Positions 1 through 11,465 of a stretch of 64,000 nt of DNA are shown here, piece by piece (the first letter of the stretch is position 1; each line of letters starts with the position of its first letter). Source of the stretch: Azolla pinnata (taxonomy: Eukaryota; Streptophyta; Polypodiopsida; Salviniales; Salviniaceae); contig JBBBWG010024112.1 in NCBI GenBank assembly GCA_037176905.1, positions 1-64,000 on the forward strand. The letters are read 5' to 3'. Position numbers and translations under genes: made by a program. The notes under the pieces were generated by a model, which did no database searches, was not told the DNA's origin, and worked only from the letters and a program-made list of their open reading frames with translations.

Positions 1-305
1 GCGGCCGACACGATGTCCGCCTCGCGCACGCCCGCCAGCGCCACGAATGTGAACACGCGCACCGCCGCCGCCTCGGCCCCGAGCGCCTCGAGGAGCCACG
101 CGGCCGGCCGCAGCGCGAGGAGCAGTGCGAAACGGAGCAGCCCGAACGGCGACTCGAACGCCATGAGCATGAAGTATGGGAACGCGGACGCGCTGCGCAG
201 GAGCGTGCCCTCGAGGTCGGCCACGAGGCTGCCGCCGCCGCCGCGGCATTGCGAGATGGGCGGGAACGTGGGCGCCGACGACAACGAAACCCTCCATCGC
301 CACAT
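1..305 (-). CDS. Glycerol-3-phosphate acyltransferase (sn-2 GPAT family), 5' exon, partial
   Basis: The minus strand reads from an ATG at 305 to the left edge for about 101 codons: MWRWRVSLSS, then CRGGGGSLVADLEGTLLRS, SAFPYFMLMAFE, and a hydrophobic stretch ending in VFTFVALAGVREADI. This order (HAD-like phosphatase motif DxxGTLL, FPYFMLxAFE, membrane segment, GVREADI) is the N-terminal signature of plant GPATs, ER enzymes that acylate the sn-2 position of glycerol-3-phosphate for cutin and suberin monomers. The acyltransferase half lies outside the window. The motif is DLEGT, not the DLDGT of the phosphatase-competent cutin GPATs, so I infer that phosphatase activity may be reduced or absent. 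GC content is very high compared with the flanking DNA. The family call is firm; the subtype is not. Confidence 0.85.
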   Translation of the reverse strand, partial: MWRWRVSLSSAPTFPPISQCRGGGGSLVADLEGTLLRSASAFPYFMLMAFESPFGLLRFALLLALRPAAWLLEALGAEAAAVRVFTFVALAGVREADIVSA

Positions 306-1025
306 CGCCAAGCACCTGGAATGAAACTCAAACTCTTGGATGGATCTCCCGCACAACAGATGTGCAACAGAAAGCCTGATGTGGAACAAAGATACACACA
401 CCTGATAGATCTGTGTCTGTATATGTATATATATATATATATATATATTGTATATATGTATATGTTTATATAGATAGATAGATAGATAGATATAAGTATT
501 CTCCTTCTTGGTTGCGATTCCCCAAACTGATGGTCAAACTGAGCGCACAGAACAGTACCCGGAGCCTAGATGGGGGAAAAACTGAATGGCCACCCTGGCT
601 CAATGGCAACTGGCTCGCTTGTTGGCTTGCTAGCCGACGCTCCGAAGCGCCTCTCCTCTGTCTGCCTGTTGCCTGTTGCTTGTTGCCTGTTGTCTCTTGC
701 TTGTTGCCTGTTGCCGACGTCTGCCTCTCCCTCTGGATCAGCGAAATTCTAGCTTCCTCTCGATCGCCTCTCCGGCCTTTCGAAGACGTTAATATATCTT
801 TTTCTCTTCTTTCCTTTCTTTTTCTACTGGTCCCCGCCCGCCTCCCTTGTGTTGAACAGACAGACAGACAAACCACAGGACACACACCCCACACTGGACC
901 CCGGCCGCTTTTGTTTCGCCCGCTTTCGTTCCTCTTTTCTTTTTCTTCCGTTTTAAGGTTAACCGTCCACCCTCTACCGGCTCCCCCCCTCGGTAGTTGG
1001 CCAACCCCGATGAGTGAAGCTTAGT

Positions 1026-1030
<5 letters not shown>

Positions 1031-1072
<42 letters not shown>
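1031..1072. repeat. (GA)n microsatellite
   Basis: Perfect GA dinucleotide run of about 42 bp, visible directly. GAGA tracts upstream of plant genes can bind BBR/BPC factors, but nothing here ties it to a gene. Confidence 0.9.
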
Positions 1073-1076
<4 letters not shown>

Positions 1077-2144
1077 GGACGGAAAGAAAACGGAACTAAA
1101 TGCCATCGTGGGCAGACGCAGATCGATCGGTGATGGGCATCGTCGTCTCCATCTGTGCGATAAAAGTCCGCCTCCGGCCCATCAGCTGGCACCTGCAACA
1201 ACACGTATATGCTCCGGCCGAATTCATTGCCAGCAACTCTCTGCTCGATTCAGCATCCATAACACCATCAAGTTGTTCGGTATACCGAACATGGAAGAAC
1301 AAAAGGAGGAGGGAAGCGAGACAAAGCGGAACAAGAGGCCCCGCCCGTAGTGGCCGATTGGGACTCTACAGTCCATGTAGCCCTCTTGGGGCCTGATCGA
1401 TCGATATGTAACTGGAGTTGAATCCCTTGAGAGAGCGTTCCTATATGTCAGACTTTACACGACTTATACGGGTTACGATAAACGATCCGAGGCTCCTGTG
1501 TCTGTGACAGCTCCGACTTGTTGGGCGGACGAGGTCGGACATCTGCAGAAGATAGCAACTGTTGTCCCACAGCGGCTTCCCTTCCTTCTGCAGCCGGTGT
1601 CCCGAGCATTCGCTCTCGGTTTAATAATAAAAAAAACGTGGCTGCTCGTCGCCGATCGCAGAGTTAGAAAAAAGCTCATCTGGTTTTGTCTCCTGTAATC
1701 GAAGCCTGGCAACGAACGATCCCCCGGCCTCTGCTGCAACATTCATGTCCGTTCTCACGCTCGACTGCTGCTTCTGGCGTCCGGGGCTCTGCTCCCTGCG
1801 TTTTCCCCACGAGCTGCCGATTGCGATCAACAGGATCGCTTCTGATTCTCGCTTCTGACTCTGCGTGGCAATTCTGAAGAAGGCCTTCGAGGCAATCTGG
1901 GCTTCGGATCCGCGATACCAGAAATCCGATCATGGGGTGATTATCGACCGAGCCAGAGCTAATCATCGATTCCTATATGAAGGAAGCTTACTGGGAATGA
2001 CGACGCCGTTCGGTCAATCCACTAGGCTTATCCAAACAGTCGACATTCGTATGTAAATTTCTCAGCGAAGTTTACAAGATCTCGATTACAACAAAAAATC
2101 GTTCATCTTTATATATCTATTCGCACACTCGTTGCATGTCTATC

Positions 2145-2375
2145 TGTACGGCTGAGACTGTATGCATGTACATACGTACGTACTTGCGTATGCATGCGCA
2201 TATCTGCGTGCGTACGTATGTATGTACATACGTACGTATGCGTGCAATATGTGTGCGTATATATACATCCATGCACGTGTCTGTGGATGTGTGTACGGAC
2301 GTACGTACGTACGTACGCGTTACATGTACGTATGCGCGCATGTATGTATGACGTATATGTATGTATGTATGTAGA
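2145..2375. repeat. TACG/TATG-type simple repeat
   Basis: About 230 bp of interrupted CGTA, TATG and TGCG tetranucleotide units, rich in the self-complementary ACGT core. All six frames give low-complexity translations (YVRTYV-like), so they are not genes. Confidence 0.85.
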
Positions 2376-2448
2376 ATGTTTTTTTGTTTTAATTATGTTT
2401 TTCATAACCATATGATCACGAATGTCGGTATACACAGACCGTCCACCG

Positions 2449-2485
2449 AAACCCTAACCCTAACCCTAACCCTAACCCTAACCCT
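2449..2485. repeat. Interstitial hexamer telomere-like array (CCCTAA)n
   Basis: Six consecutive CCCTAA units. This is the TTAGGG hexamer type, not the plant-typical TTTAGGG heptamer found elsewhere in the window. It sits just upstream of the region that may hold the first exons of the IQ-motif gene. Confidence 0.9.
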
Positions 2486-2998
2486 GATTTGACGCAGAAG
2501 GAAAGCACGGGTTGCCCTCTTGCTGGAGAGTCCCGCAACGCCATGGAGGTGCGACTTCTGCGAGCGCGGTGGTAGGTATGTCTGCCTCTTGCCCCGTCCT
2601 TCCAAACCCTAAACTCTGTGCAAGTGTTTCCTTACGAAGAACGGAGACGCTTTTCCATCGCGCCTGATGTTGCAGTTTTTGCACCGGTACGTTCGCGCTT
2701 CCTACTTCCATTAGTTGTGTGGTAGATGGAAATGTAGAAGATTGGAAATGTCTTAACCATTTGTTTCTTAGGCAATGCGTCCTTCCCCGGAAGAAGCGAC
2801 TTTGCTTGTATAGCATAAAACGCAGGCTGGAGTCTGTGTTCCGGACATAGCAATCAAATTGTGCCACTGAATCCATATTCAAATATCCCTGCGACATCAA
2901 CTTCGGATTCGGAAAGTGTGAGTTTGAATTGATGTCCAGATGATTGAGAATGCTATGAAAATTTGCCGATTGTTCGATTTTAAGAATGTAACGTTTCA

Positions 2999-3337
2999 GG
3001 AGCTTTGCTTCTGATTCGGTTTCAAGATTACCAGATATTTGATCAAATGCCAAAACAATTTGGGGTTGCCAACGAAGCTTTCATGAATGGTCCCGTGAAT
3101 TGTTCTCTAGATTGTATCGAAGAATTTCATATAAAGACTCCAACTATTGGCGTTCAAAAGAAGGCGTCTTTCCCAAAATGTGTTCCTGAACTTGTCTGGA
3201 TGACTAAAAATGCTCCAACAATTCATGCTACTAATTTATGTATCAAGAGATCACCTCTGAACGATGCCTCAAAACATCAAGCTGGAGTTGACGCCCTGCA
3301 AGAGCATGCTCTGCTTCTGAATTTACAGTCTGAATGA
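2999..3337 (+). CDS. Candidate upstream exon of the IQ-motif gene, function unknown
   Basis: An open plus-strand frame follows an AG at about 2998-2999 and ends at a TGA at 3337. It begins LLIRFQDYQIFDQMPKQFGV and has mixed, non-repetitive composition. It lies on the same strand as the well-supported exons starting at 3989. I could not find a donor that gives the phase needed at 3989, so its membership in the gene is unproven. A minus-strand frame (2478-3053) overlaps its start, so coding status is uncertain. Confidence 0.3.
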   Translation, partial: GALLLIRFQDYQIFDQMPKQFGVANEAFMNGPVNCSLDCIEEFHIKTPTIGVQKKASFPKCVPELVWMTKNAPTIHATNLCIKRSPLNDASKHQAGVDALQEHALLLNLQSE

Positions 3338-3505
3338 GTGTGTGTTTGACCGTATTCCCAGTGCATTGGGAGGGCACTAAGAAAACACTTAGTAAAAGAG
3401 CATCGCACCAGATATAGACTATTCAATCTCCAAATGCATCAAGTGCGAAGACATGTAAAATATTCAATTGAAGCCGAGTGGAAGAGGAGTGCCACTGGCT
3501 TTCTA

Positions 3506-3653
3506 CATGCTCAGCATATAGCGTGATTCAAGAAATATTCATGGCATATCAAGAGGTTGTGAACCTAGAAGGTGAGCACCATGCTCAGCATATAGTGTGA
3601 TTCAAGAAATATTCACGGCATATCAAGAGGTTGTGAACCTAGAAGGTGCGCAC
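3506..3653. repeat. 74-bp tandem duplication
   Basis: The segment beginning CATGCTCAGCATATAG is repeated twice head to tail (3506-3579 and 3580-3653) with only a few substitutions. It is probably intronic or just upstream of the IQ-motif gene. Confidence 0.9.
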
Positions 3654-3988
3654 ATTAGTCAGATAGAGACATCCCACCATTGCATACACTTCCTTCTGAA
3701 GCCTTAAGGATACACCCATCAAGGGATATGCGAACTTAGGTTCCAGGGGTCAAAATTGGCCTCTTCGTAGATGCTAAAAACTTCTAATCAAGTGGACAAT
3801 GTTCAACTGCCACCTTGCATAAATGGTTCCATGGTATCGCCATCCACAAATGTTAAAAACTAGGAGCGATTTCAATTTTGTATGATATAAAGGTTCTTTC
3901 CTTTCATATCATCAATGATGATACTTCATATTTGAAACGACTATAAAACGAATGATGAAAGTTGGTGCCTTACTTGGTTGTTGTGCAG

Positions 3989-6900
3989 GTATGATGTCCA
4001 TGATTTCTTTCAACCAACACGTCAAGGATCATATATTTTGCTTAGCCGAAGATGCTCCTGCTAGTGATGTCCATGCAGATAATCAGAGGATGATTGATGC
4101 CTCTGTCCATTGGTATAATTACGATGAGCCACAAGGTATGAAATTCTGTGCAAGCTACACATGCCCTCCTGCATATTTCGTATAGAGTACCTTCAGATGC
4201 TCATTCTCTCATGCATATGGAGCTCGCTCAATTTTGGTGGCTTTGACGCATAAAAGATGCATATTTGAGAAAGTTGAGGCTCATTGTCTCATTATAATGG
4301 AATTCTGCGTAGATGTGAGTGAGGGAGGGATGAGCATGAGGGATTTCTGATTAGTTTTGAGACGTCCCATTCTATGGTTTTTTATTTTTTTGCAGTTGTA
4401 TGCATTGAGAGAGTCATTACTGGCAATGTTTGGGCAAAATTATAAGCATTCTGAGTGAAAAAGAAGGAAAATTACTCTATAGCATGATGAAGATGAATTA
4501 CATGCATTACACATTGTCTGTGCACACGAATTGCAGATGCGCATTGAATGGGAACGAATTTCTATTTGATTGCTTGTCCAGGACAATTCCAAATTAATAC
4601 AGATGAGGAAAAAAAACACATTATCAATGCAATGGCAAAAGATTTTGAGGGCCTTTTGGAAAGGTTGGAGATGCGAGACCAAGAGCTTTGTCAGCTAGAA
4701 CAAGCTGTCTTTCCGACATTCATTCATCCTTATGAATCCCTAAGCCATCACGTGGTGGCAGAACAAGAGTCTCCAACTGTGAGACAATTGTCTGACGATG
4801 TTGGATGGCAGAACAGTCTTTTGGTTACTCAGGAGCTTATTCGGCCTCTGTATTGCTATGAACAAGCAGATCTTTGTCATTATAAAAATGATTTCCTCCT
4901 CAAAGAGTTGACCATGTCCCGCCAAAAGAAGAAAAAATTGCTGGAAAGATTAAAGAGGGTGCCGAAACCGAAGGCAGATACACCCCTTACTGGGAGAAAT
5001 ATCCCAAAGCTTGGATATTTAGAAGAATTTAAGAGAACTCTTCATGAGAGAGTGTATTTGAGAGAAACTTTTCTCTCCACATACAAAGTGAAGCCTAAAA
5101 TATCCAAAGAAGCTTGCGGTAATCTACATAAACTCCAACAGCAATTGGACTCGACAGATAAAGTTAGTGCTGAAATATTTGAAATAGGAGCTTTGAAGCA
5201 GATACAACCCCATACGGGGTATGAAACTATGTCTAAGGTGCACAATATAGGAACTGATTGTAGATCAATATGTGTCAAAAATAACCTTGGTGGCGTTCAG
5301 CTTGTGAAACAATCAAAAACTGAGGTAATTGAAAACTCAAGTACAGGTTTCATTCCATTATGTTTAAAAAGAAAATGGAAAGTTTGCGTTCAAACATAAG
5401 GATATAAGGGTTTTCCTTGTGTGGTATGCTTTTTGTTATTTTCTTCCGTCCCCATAAAAGAAAAAGGAAGACAGGAAAACGTGCGAACAAGTTTTCAGTC
5501 AAAATTTGGGGATTTAACGACATCTGAAGGTTTTACTGGTCCTTGGAACTTGAGAGCGCGATGCATATAGATAGATGTTCTGAGCCTGGATAGCTGTTTG
5601 AGCCCAATATGTTTTCTAGACTTAAATTTCTTTTTGCCAGAACCTTGATCTGCAATACGCCTCTTTGTAACTGAATCTGTGTTGGCTCACATTTGGTTTG
5701 TTTATTGTCAGAGGTATACATAGAAGGAATTCATTATTCAATGAGAAGGACTCTAAGTGAATGTATGTAGGTCACACTTGGGAACGCATGACTAGATCTA
5801 TCAATATTGCTTATCTCCAGGTGCTTTTGAATAGGTAGAAGATGCAATGAGATAAGATTCTTCTTTTATCATCACCTTTCACATATTATCCCCTTTGCCC
5901 ATGCATGTGCATGTCCCCTTCTGCGAAGATGGGCATAAGGAATCAGATTGTAAAGCTACACTGCTATCATGATAGAAGTAATAGATGGAGCATTATTTCG
6001 ATTGACTAGTAATTAATGCTTTATCTCGTGCATTCTTGGTTCCTTATCTGAGCCAAGCTCTCATCCTCCTCTACCTGCTTGACGAAGGTCCGTTAACAAG
6101 AAGGTTTTGCAAACCAAATATCTTTGCATAATGTGACACATACCAAGTGATTCATACTATGTTGTCAGTAGATAATGGTGATAGTTAACATTGCCATTTG
6201 CTTTATCTTTATCCATGCACTCACGTTATTGCCATATTGCTGAATAGAGACATTCTGTTTTTTCCTCGAAATTGCATAAGTCTTGCGAGAATCATATCAA
6301 ACTTCTCTTTGTGCATATCAAAAAAATATTTAGCTGTTTTGTTTATGATTATGGCAGGTAATGCTGATCCTCTGTGACACATCATTAACAGTAAAGGTGA
6401 AATTTCCACCCTTGGTGGATTCGGTAAGTCAGAGGCTGATGAACATTGCAAATAAAGCATCATCCGTGAGGTTCCATGTATTTCTTGAAGGTAGAGTTCC
6501 TAGCGAAACAATGCAAGGAGAGTCGAGTAGTGTGCAAAGCATCCTCTCGCACTTTCGCGGTATTGGTGGCTTTTATATACTCCTCTGTGTTGGTTTACAA
6601 ATTTACAGGTTGGGAGTCACTGTTCTAGATGGAACATGCTATGCAACATCCTTCTTATGCAAACCAGAACAACCCCAGTTTTTAGGCACAGACCATAGAC
6701 GGGGCCTTCCATGGTGGGGAAGTGAACATGATTGCCTGTCTCCTGCAGTTGAGGAAAATTCACAAATTTCTTCTGGAACAGAGAATAAATGTTCACGAAA
6801 AGGAAAGTGCCACCTTGTGGAGTATTATGAAGAAGATGATGAACCTCAAGTCTTTGATGAGCCCAAGCCTATAGAGGCTGATCTTGATGGCACATTGGTT

Positions 6901-8592
6901 TTGCATAAGAATGTTCCCACTCTACAGAGAGAAGAAGATGTTTACCTTCAGAAGATAGTAGTTATTCAAGCAACGGTGCGAGGCTACCTAGCCAGGCAAC
7001 GTCACAAGGCCGAGGTAGAGTATCATCAGAAGAGAATCTGCATTTTGATAACTAAAGTACAAGCATGCTGGAGATCGTGGAAATTAAGGAGACTATATCA
7101 GATAGAGTATAGGATGATTGTAACTGTCCAGGCACATGTTCGGGGTTTTCTGGCTAGAAGAAGGTATAGAACCTACATGATGGAGGCCAAGGAAAGGATG
7201 ATTTATCATTTAGTATCGAGAGTTCAAGCCTGTTGGAGAGGAAGAAAAACAAGAGTATCTGATATCTTGAGAACCCTGTATTTGGAAAGAAAGACTCGGG
7301 AACTATCTGTGATTAAGATTCAAGCTGTTTGGCGAGGGATCCGAACCAGAAGGAGGTTTCTAGATGCAGTAAAGAACAGCAAATACAATGATTCCGACGA
7401 ATTCGACTACTCCCCAGTTAATGATGCTGATTTTTTGCCAATGAAGCTTGATTTTGATGAGAGCATAGACTTGAATGAGGAAGTAGATTGCAGCAAAGGC
7501 CAGGTGCAATCGACACATCGCTCAAAAGAAAATGAATTAACAGATTTTTGTGCTTCGACACACCTTCAAATGCTGATTGAAGTGGGTTGTCTTGCCCACA
7601 GGGTCACTTGCTGGACCATCATCGCATTGTCCCGAAGTTGGCAGCTTTTCCTCCGAGGGATGCCCATGTTGCAAGCGAAGAATGTACCAAGGTGCATGCT
7701 TACCTAATGTGAATAATGGATAAGTATTATCATCTTAACCTCTGCATCGTCTCGATGTGTCCATAGGAGCATCACTTTGTAAAACATACTACTGGCATGT
7801 TCTCACATGTTCTGCCATGATTTTGTTTTTGTTATGTTGGCACAGCAGACATTGAGCGGAAGAGAGAAGCATCAGTTGAGCATCATAGATGAAAGGAAGT
7901 CGGCAGTGGCTGAAATCGCGAAAGACTGGTACGAGTTCAACTTTCTCCATGAAATTCTTCCCGCGTCCTTGAATTGAGCAGTGAAAAGGAAACTGTGATA
8001 AGAATTTGTGCATACGAATCGAGCGGGTGAAACGAAAAAAGTGAAACAAGAATTCGTGCGTAGGAATCGAGCAGCGAAATAAGAACTTTTTCGTGAACAT
8101 GAATTGAGCAGCGAAAAGAAGTGAAAAAAGGGTTTCGTGCATATGAATTGAGCAGTGAAACAAGATTGGCTCCTATAAACTGCTCTTGATTTTTTTTCTG
8201 TTACCCTCTCTTTTAGTGATGCCTTTCCCCTTGCTTGATCACCCACTCCATGCATCGCGTTTTCTCTGCGTATAGGGGTTTCAAAGAAGAGAGGACTGCG
8301 TTGCAATTCTTGAGAGCCTTGGAGAACACCCGTCGGCGAGGAGAGCCCCAGAAGATCGTGAAAACAGGTGAGTACTTGTCACCGCTTTGGCAAAGGGTTC
8401 TCTTTCGTGTGTTTCTTATCTAGATCTGAATCCATCTCCACGACGCCTTTTTGCGCAGATTCGCCGACGCAGTTGAAGGCGAGAAATGAGCGAGACAGGC
8501 GGATTTCGCTGAGGACCAGCCAGCATACAAGCATGGGTATTGCGAAGCAGACGTTGAAGTCGTCTGCGGCGACGACGTTCGGGATCTTCTGA
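3989..8592 (+). CDS. IQ-motif (calmodulin-binding type) protein, multi-exon, 5' end unresolved
   Basis: Supported exons: 3989-4135, 4582-5324, one starting between 6609 and 6749 and ending at 7503, 7602-7691, 7846-7928, 8276-8367 and 8459-8592 (TGA). Phases agree at 4135/4582 and at every junction from 7503 onward. The second exon has a coiled-coil-like part (GLLERLEMRDQELCQLEQ) and a basic KKKKLLERLKR stretch. The long exon carries five IQ-like repeats, among them VIQATVRGYLARQR, VQAHVRGFLARRRY and IQAVWRGIRTRRRF, a known calmodulin or myosin-light-chain binding motif. The C-terminus has AEIAKDWGFKEERTALQFL, which resembles the WGF segment of LRR-and-IQ proteins. The part between 5325 and 6609 is unresolved (possible exon 6358-6423). 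No LRRs are seen, so I call only an IQ protein. Confidence 0.75.
7971..8160. repeat. Degenerate 38-47 bp tandem repeats in an IQ-gene intron
   Basis: Five copies of a unit starting GAATTGAGCAG or GAATCGAGCGG, at about 7971, 8016, 8063, 8101 and 8144, within the intron 7929-8275. Each unit also has a GTGCATA or GTGCGTA element. Intron function is unlikely to depend on them. Confidence 0.75.
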
Positions 8593-9739
8593 CTGGTGCT
8601 ATGGAAAACTGGTACAGAATTGCGTGTTATGTTGGTCAGGTGCGATTCGACTCTGGAAAGACTCAAAGTGTATCTGGCCAAGCCTTTAGAAGTGCTTACG
8701 GTCTGATAATCAGATCGATGATGGCGACAATTGACGATCGAGATAGATGTCGGAATCAGGAAGAATCATAATCATCTTCGGGCTTTAGACACATCTTGGG
8801 ACATGATGGAAGCGTCGGTTTCCTCCAACTGATTAACCGACTGTGACATGCATGTAGAGAGTCCTACGGAATTTGAGGTTCATAGGAAGGTTTCCTGTTG
8901 CCTATGACACATTCGCCCGTCCTGTTTTTCCTCTGCATCAGAGAACATACGCAATCGTTGTATTGAATGGAGACATGACAAGACGTTGTGAGGCTATGCA
9001 TCGACATATCAATGGACTTGAAATGCGCACTCGCATGTTTTGCAGCGCAGACATGATCGTCGGAATCTGAATGCCAATCCAATAACTTGCGCATCAATCG
9101 CTTGAGCACCTGGAAATTGTTCTTAATGAAGTGGCTATTGACCTTCCCCATGTCTGGGGACAACTCCACTTCTTTCTTTCTTTCTTTCTTTCCAATGGCC
9201 ATCATGATGCATGTCACCGCCTTAGATGACCAGGAGACACTTATCATTGCAATTTGCGCCCATAACGAGCGTCAAAAGATCTTGGGATTCGGGTGCTTGC
9301 TCATTTGCGTCGAGCTTAACAAAAACAAGTAAAGAAATTGTAGTGCATTTGATGGGGATTCATCAACTGCCCGTTAAACTCAATTATTCCAATTGCTTCA
9401 AGAAGCATATGCTCTATTGTGGGCAATCAATCAATCAATCAATCAATCACTCAACTATCGGTCATTGTATCATTGCAATGCCGATTTGGTTGGTACTTAA
9501 TGTTTAATGGGCTTAACATCAGACTTAATTACTCCAGTCGATCAAGGGAAGCCAGAACTACGGGCAATCAATCAAAGCATCGGCTTGTCATATCAATGGA
9601 ATGCTGATTCAGTCGGGTTACGCACATTGACCTTGACTCATCAAATCCCTCTCGAACTTATCCGGCTCTGTCTGATTCTAGACTCGGTCTAGTGTAACAA
9701 GAACAAGAGAAAAATGAACTATACTTGAGGTTTGACCTA

Positions 9740-10140
9740 AATTTGGGATGAGTCGGGAAAAAGAAGGGCAAAAAACGAGAGAGAAAAACAGGAAAAAGAA
9801 AAGGGCAAAATGGGGGGAAAAAATAGAGAAAAAGGATAAAAGGGGTAAAGGAAATAAAGAGGAAAATGGGAAAAGGAAATAAATAGAAATTGGCAAAAAG
9901 GGGAAAAAAGAAAACAAAAGGCCAAAAAGGGCAAAAAATGGGAAAAAAGAAAACAAAAGGCCAAAAAGGGCAAAAATGGGAAAAAAGAGAAAACAAAAGG
10001 CCAAAAAGGGCAAACAATGGGAAAAAAGAGAAAACAAAAGGCCAAAAAGGGCAAAAAATGGGAAAAAAAGAGAAAACAAAAGGCCCAAAAAGGGCAAAAA
10101 AGAAAACAAAGGCCAAAAAGGGGGAAAAAAAGGAAAAATA
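9740..10140. repeat. Purine-rich minisatellite, unit about 46-49 bp
   Basis: About 400 bp almost free of T and very poor in C on the plus strand. From about 9890 it resolves into repeats built on AAAACAAAAGGCCAAAAAGG followed by GCAAAAAATGGGAAAAAAG, with small length changes. It is strongly strand-asymmetric. Confidence 0.9.
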
Positions 10141-10502
10141 AATTCCAGCCACATTTTCTTTACTTTTAGTTTTTAAAGACTTGTTATTTAAATATATTCG
10201 TATAGTGTGTTTTTGGTTCTGGGGTATTTAATTCGTAAGTACGAAATTATATATCTGAATATATTTATGTTTATATACGTTTGAGGACATTTAAAAAAAA
10301 TGGCGTGCATTTAACATAACGTGATCCTCGAGGAAATACTCTTTTTTTTATTTTATTGCTGGGCTTTTTTTGTAAAACAAATAGCATATTAATGGTTTCT
10401 TTTTTGTTTGAAAATTAAATCGGCCACCGTATTTCTGTGGCCTTAAGAAAAACAAAAAAAAAAGAGGAAAATTAGCGAAAACAAAACACAGCCTAGCAAG
10501 AA

Positions 10503-10903
10503 TTTAAATTACAGCGCCCACCAAAAGTAGAAACTACAAATTAACGTCTATAATTTTAAAAAATTAGCGCGCCATTGATGGATTAAACACCAAATCAATT
10601 AATTGTGAGCTCATTCGACAGCAGATTCACTAATTGATTACTGCTCACTCATTTGATTCATACCAAATGAACGAATTAAGTGATTAATTAGATTCGAAAC
10701 CACCTACCTCTTGTTAATCGAATATGGTAAAGGGGAACAATCGGTTAGGATCAATTAGCGAACATGCGACTAAGAATAAAATCTAACACTAGTGAAATTA
10801 AATTAATTGGGTGCTAATCTTGTTTTGGTGGAAGCTACGATCAGACGTTAATCTGGTAAGTTCGGATTTCAGCAAGGCGTTAAAAACGAACGTAATTTGT
10901 AAT
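10503..10903. mobile_element. MITE-like element, copy B
   Basis: AT-rich element of about 400 bp with imperfect inverted ends (left AAATTACAGCGCCCACC; right, on the minus strand, AAATTACGTTCGTTTTTAAC). It has no coding capacity. Read on the minus strand it shares CTTCCACCAAAA, then ATTAGCACCCAATTAATT, in the same order as the element at 53738-54095, so the two are diverged copies in opposite orientation. The superfamily is not assigned. Confidence 0.65.
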
Positions 10904-11004
10904 CGATTAATTCTCCCGAAAGAAAAAAAGGAAGGAGAAAAATAAAATAAAATTTCACGGGCAAGTAGAGTTATGTATGTGGATTAATTTGATTGCTAAA
11001 ATTG

Positions 11005-11245
11005 ACTCAACCATGGTTGGGAATGGAGCTGGCCAGGGTTTAGGGCGGAGCTAACCATGGTTTAGGGTTTAGGGTGTAGCTAACCAGGGTTTAGGGCGGA
11101 GCTAACCATGGTTGGGGGAGCTAACCAGGGTTTAGGGTTTAGGGTTTAGGGGCCGGAAATCTAACCGTGGTTAATCGCGCCCGGGCATCTAACCATGGTT
11201 AACTGCGGCCGGACATCTAACCATGGTTGACCATCTAACCATGGT
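11005..11245. repeat. Cluster of AACCATGGTT palindromes with TTTAGGG-type motifs
   Basis: Several perfect or one-off copies of the 10-bp palindrome AACCATGGTT (near 11010, 11053, 11103, 11190, 11216 and 11234, with an AACCGTGGTT variant near 11162) are interleaved with GGTTTAGGG-like units. The cluster lies about 0.5-0.7 kb upstream of the MCTP start codon, so it could be part of its promoter; that role is inference. Confidence 0.8.
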
Positions 11246-11250
11246 CAGGT

Positions 11251-11465
11251 TTAGCTTCTTCTTCTTCTTCTTCTTCTTCAACCTCTGATTTTTATTTTTT
11301 AAAAATTTGCTCATTTATACACGCCAACAGTCTACTGCTCCGCGCTACCTCAAACCTGTCACCATCGCCATCGCCATCGCCATCGCCGTCTCTCTGCTTC
11401 TTCTTCTTCTCCTCCTCCTCCTCCTCCTCCTCCTCCTTCTTCTTCTTCTCCTTCTTCTTCCCTTC
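11251..11465. repeat. CTT/CTC and GCCATC microsatellites in the MCTP leader
   Basis: A CTT run (about 11251-11280), GCCATC repeats (about 11361-11387) and a long CTT/CTC tract (about 11395-11465). Such tracts are common in plant 5' leaders. Frames opened by them on both strands are not genes. Confidence 0.85.

Larger units (their letters stand above)
306..2440. other. Gene-free stretch upstream of GPAT with microsatellites
   Basis: I see no supported gene here. It holds a TA then GATA microsatellite (about 421-492), TTGCCTGTTGC-type short repeats (about 660-715), a perfect GA run (1031-1072) and a long TACG/TATG-type simple repeat (about 2145-2375). The open frames in it are short and low-complexity. 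The left part is the promoter side of the GPAT gene. Confidence 0.6.
8593..11000. other. Gene-free stretch between IQ gene and MCTP
   Basis: No convincing gene. It contains TTTC and AATC short repeats (about 9174-9194 and 9424-9450), a purine-rich minisatellite (about 9740-10140), an AT-rich zone and a MITE-like element (10503-10903). The open frames at 9.7-10.15 kb are products of the purine repeat (FFPFFALFGLLF-type translations). Confidence 0.6.

Noticed and set aside
2109-2435. YVRTYV-type frames on both strands
   Set aside because: Translations of the TACG/TATG simple repeat.
2478-3053. 191-codon minus-strand open frame
   Set aside because: It begins opposite a candidate plus-strand exon and ends by the telomere-like array. 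No family similarity was recognised; coding is possible but unsupported.
7789-8306. Minus-strand frames with FHFF and CSI repeats
   Set aside because: They come from the degenerate intron repeats of the IQ gene and overlap two plus-strand exons.
9658-10154. Phe/Pro/Leu-rich minus-strand frames (FALFGLLF repeats)
   Set aside because: They translate the purine minisatellite; all three minus frames are open in the same way.
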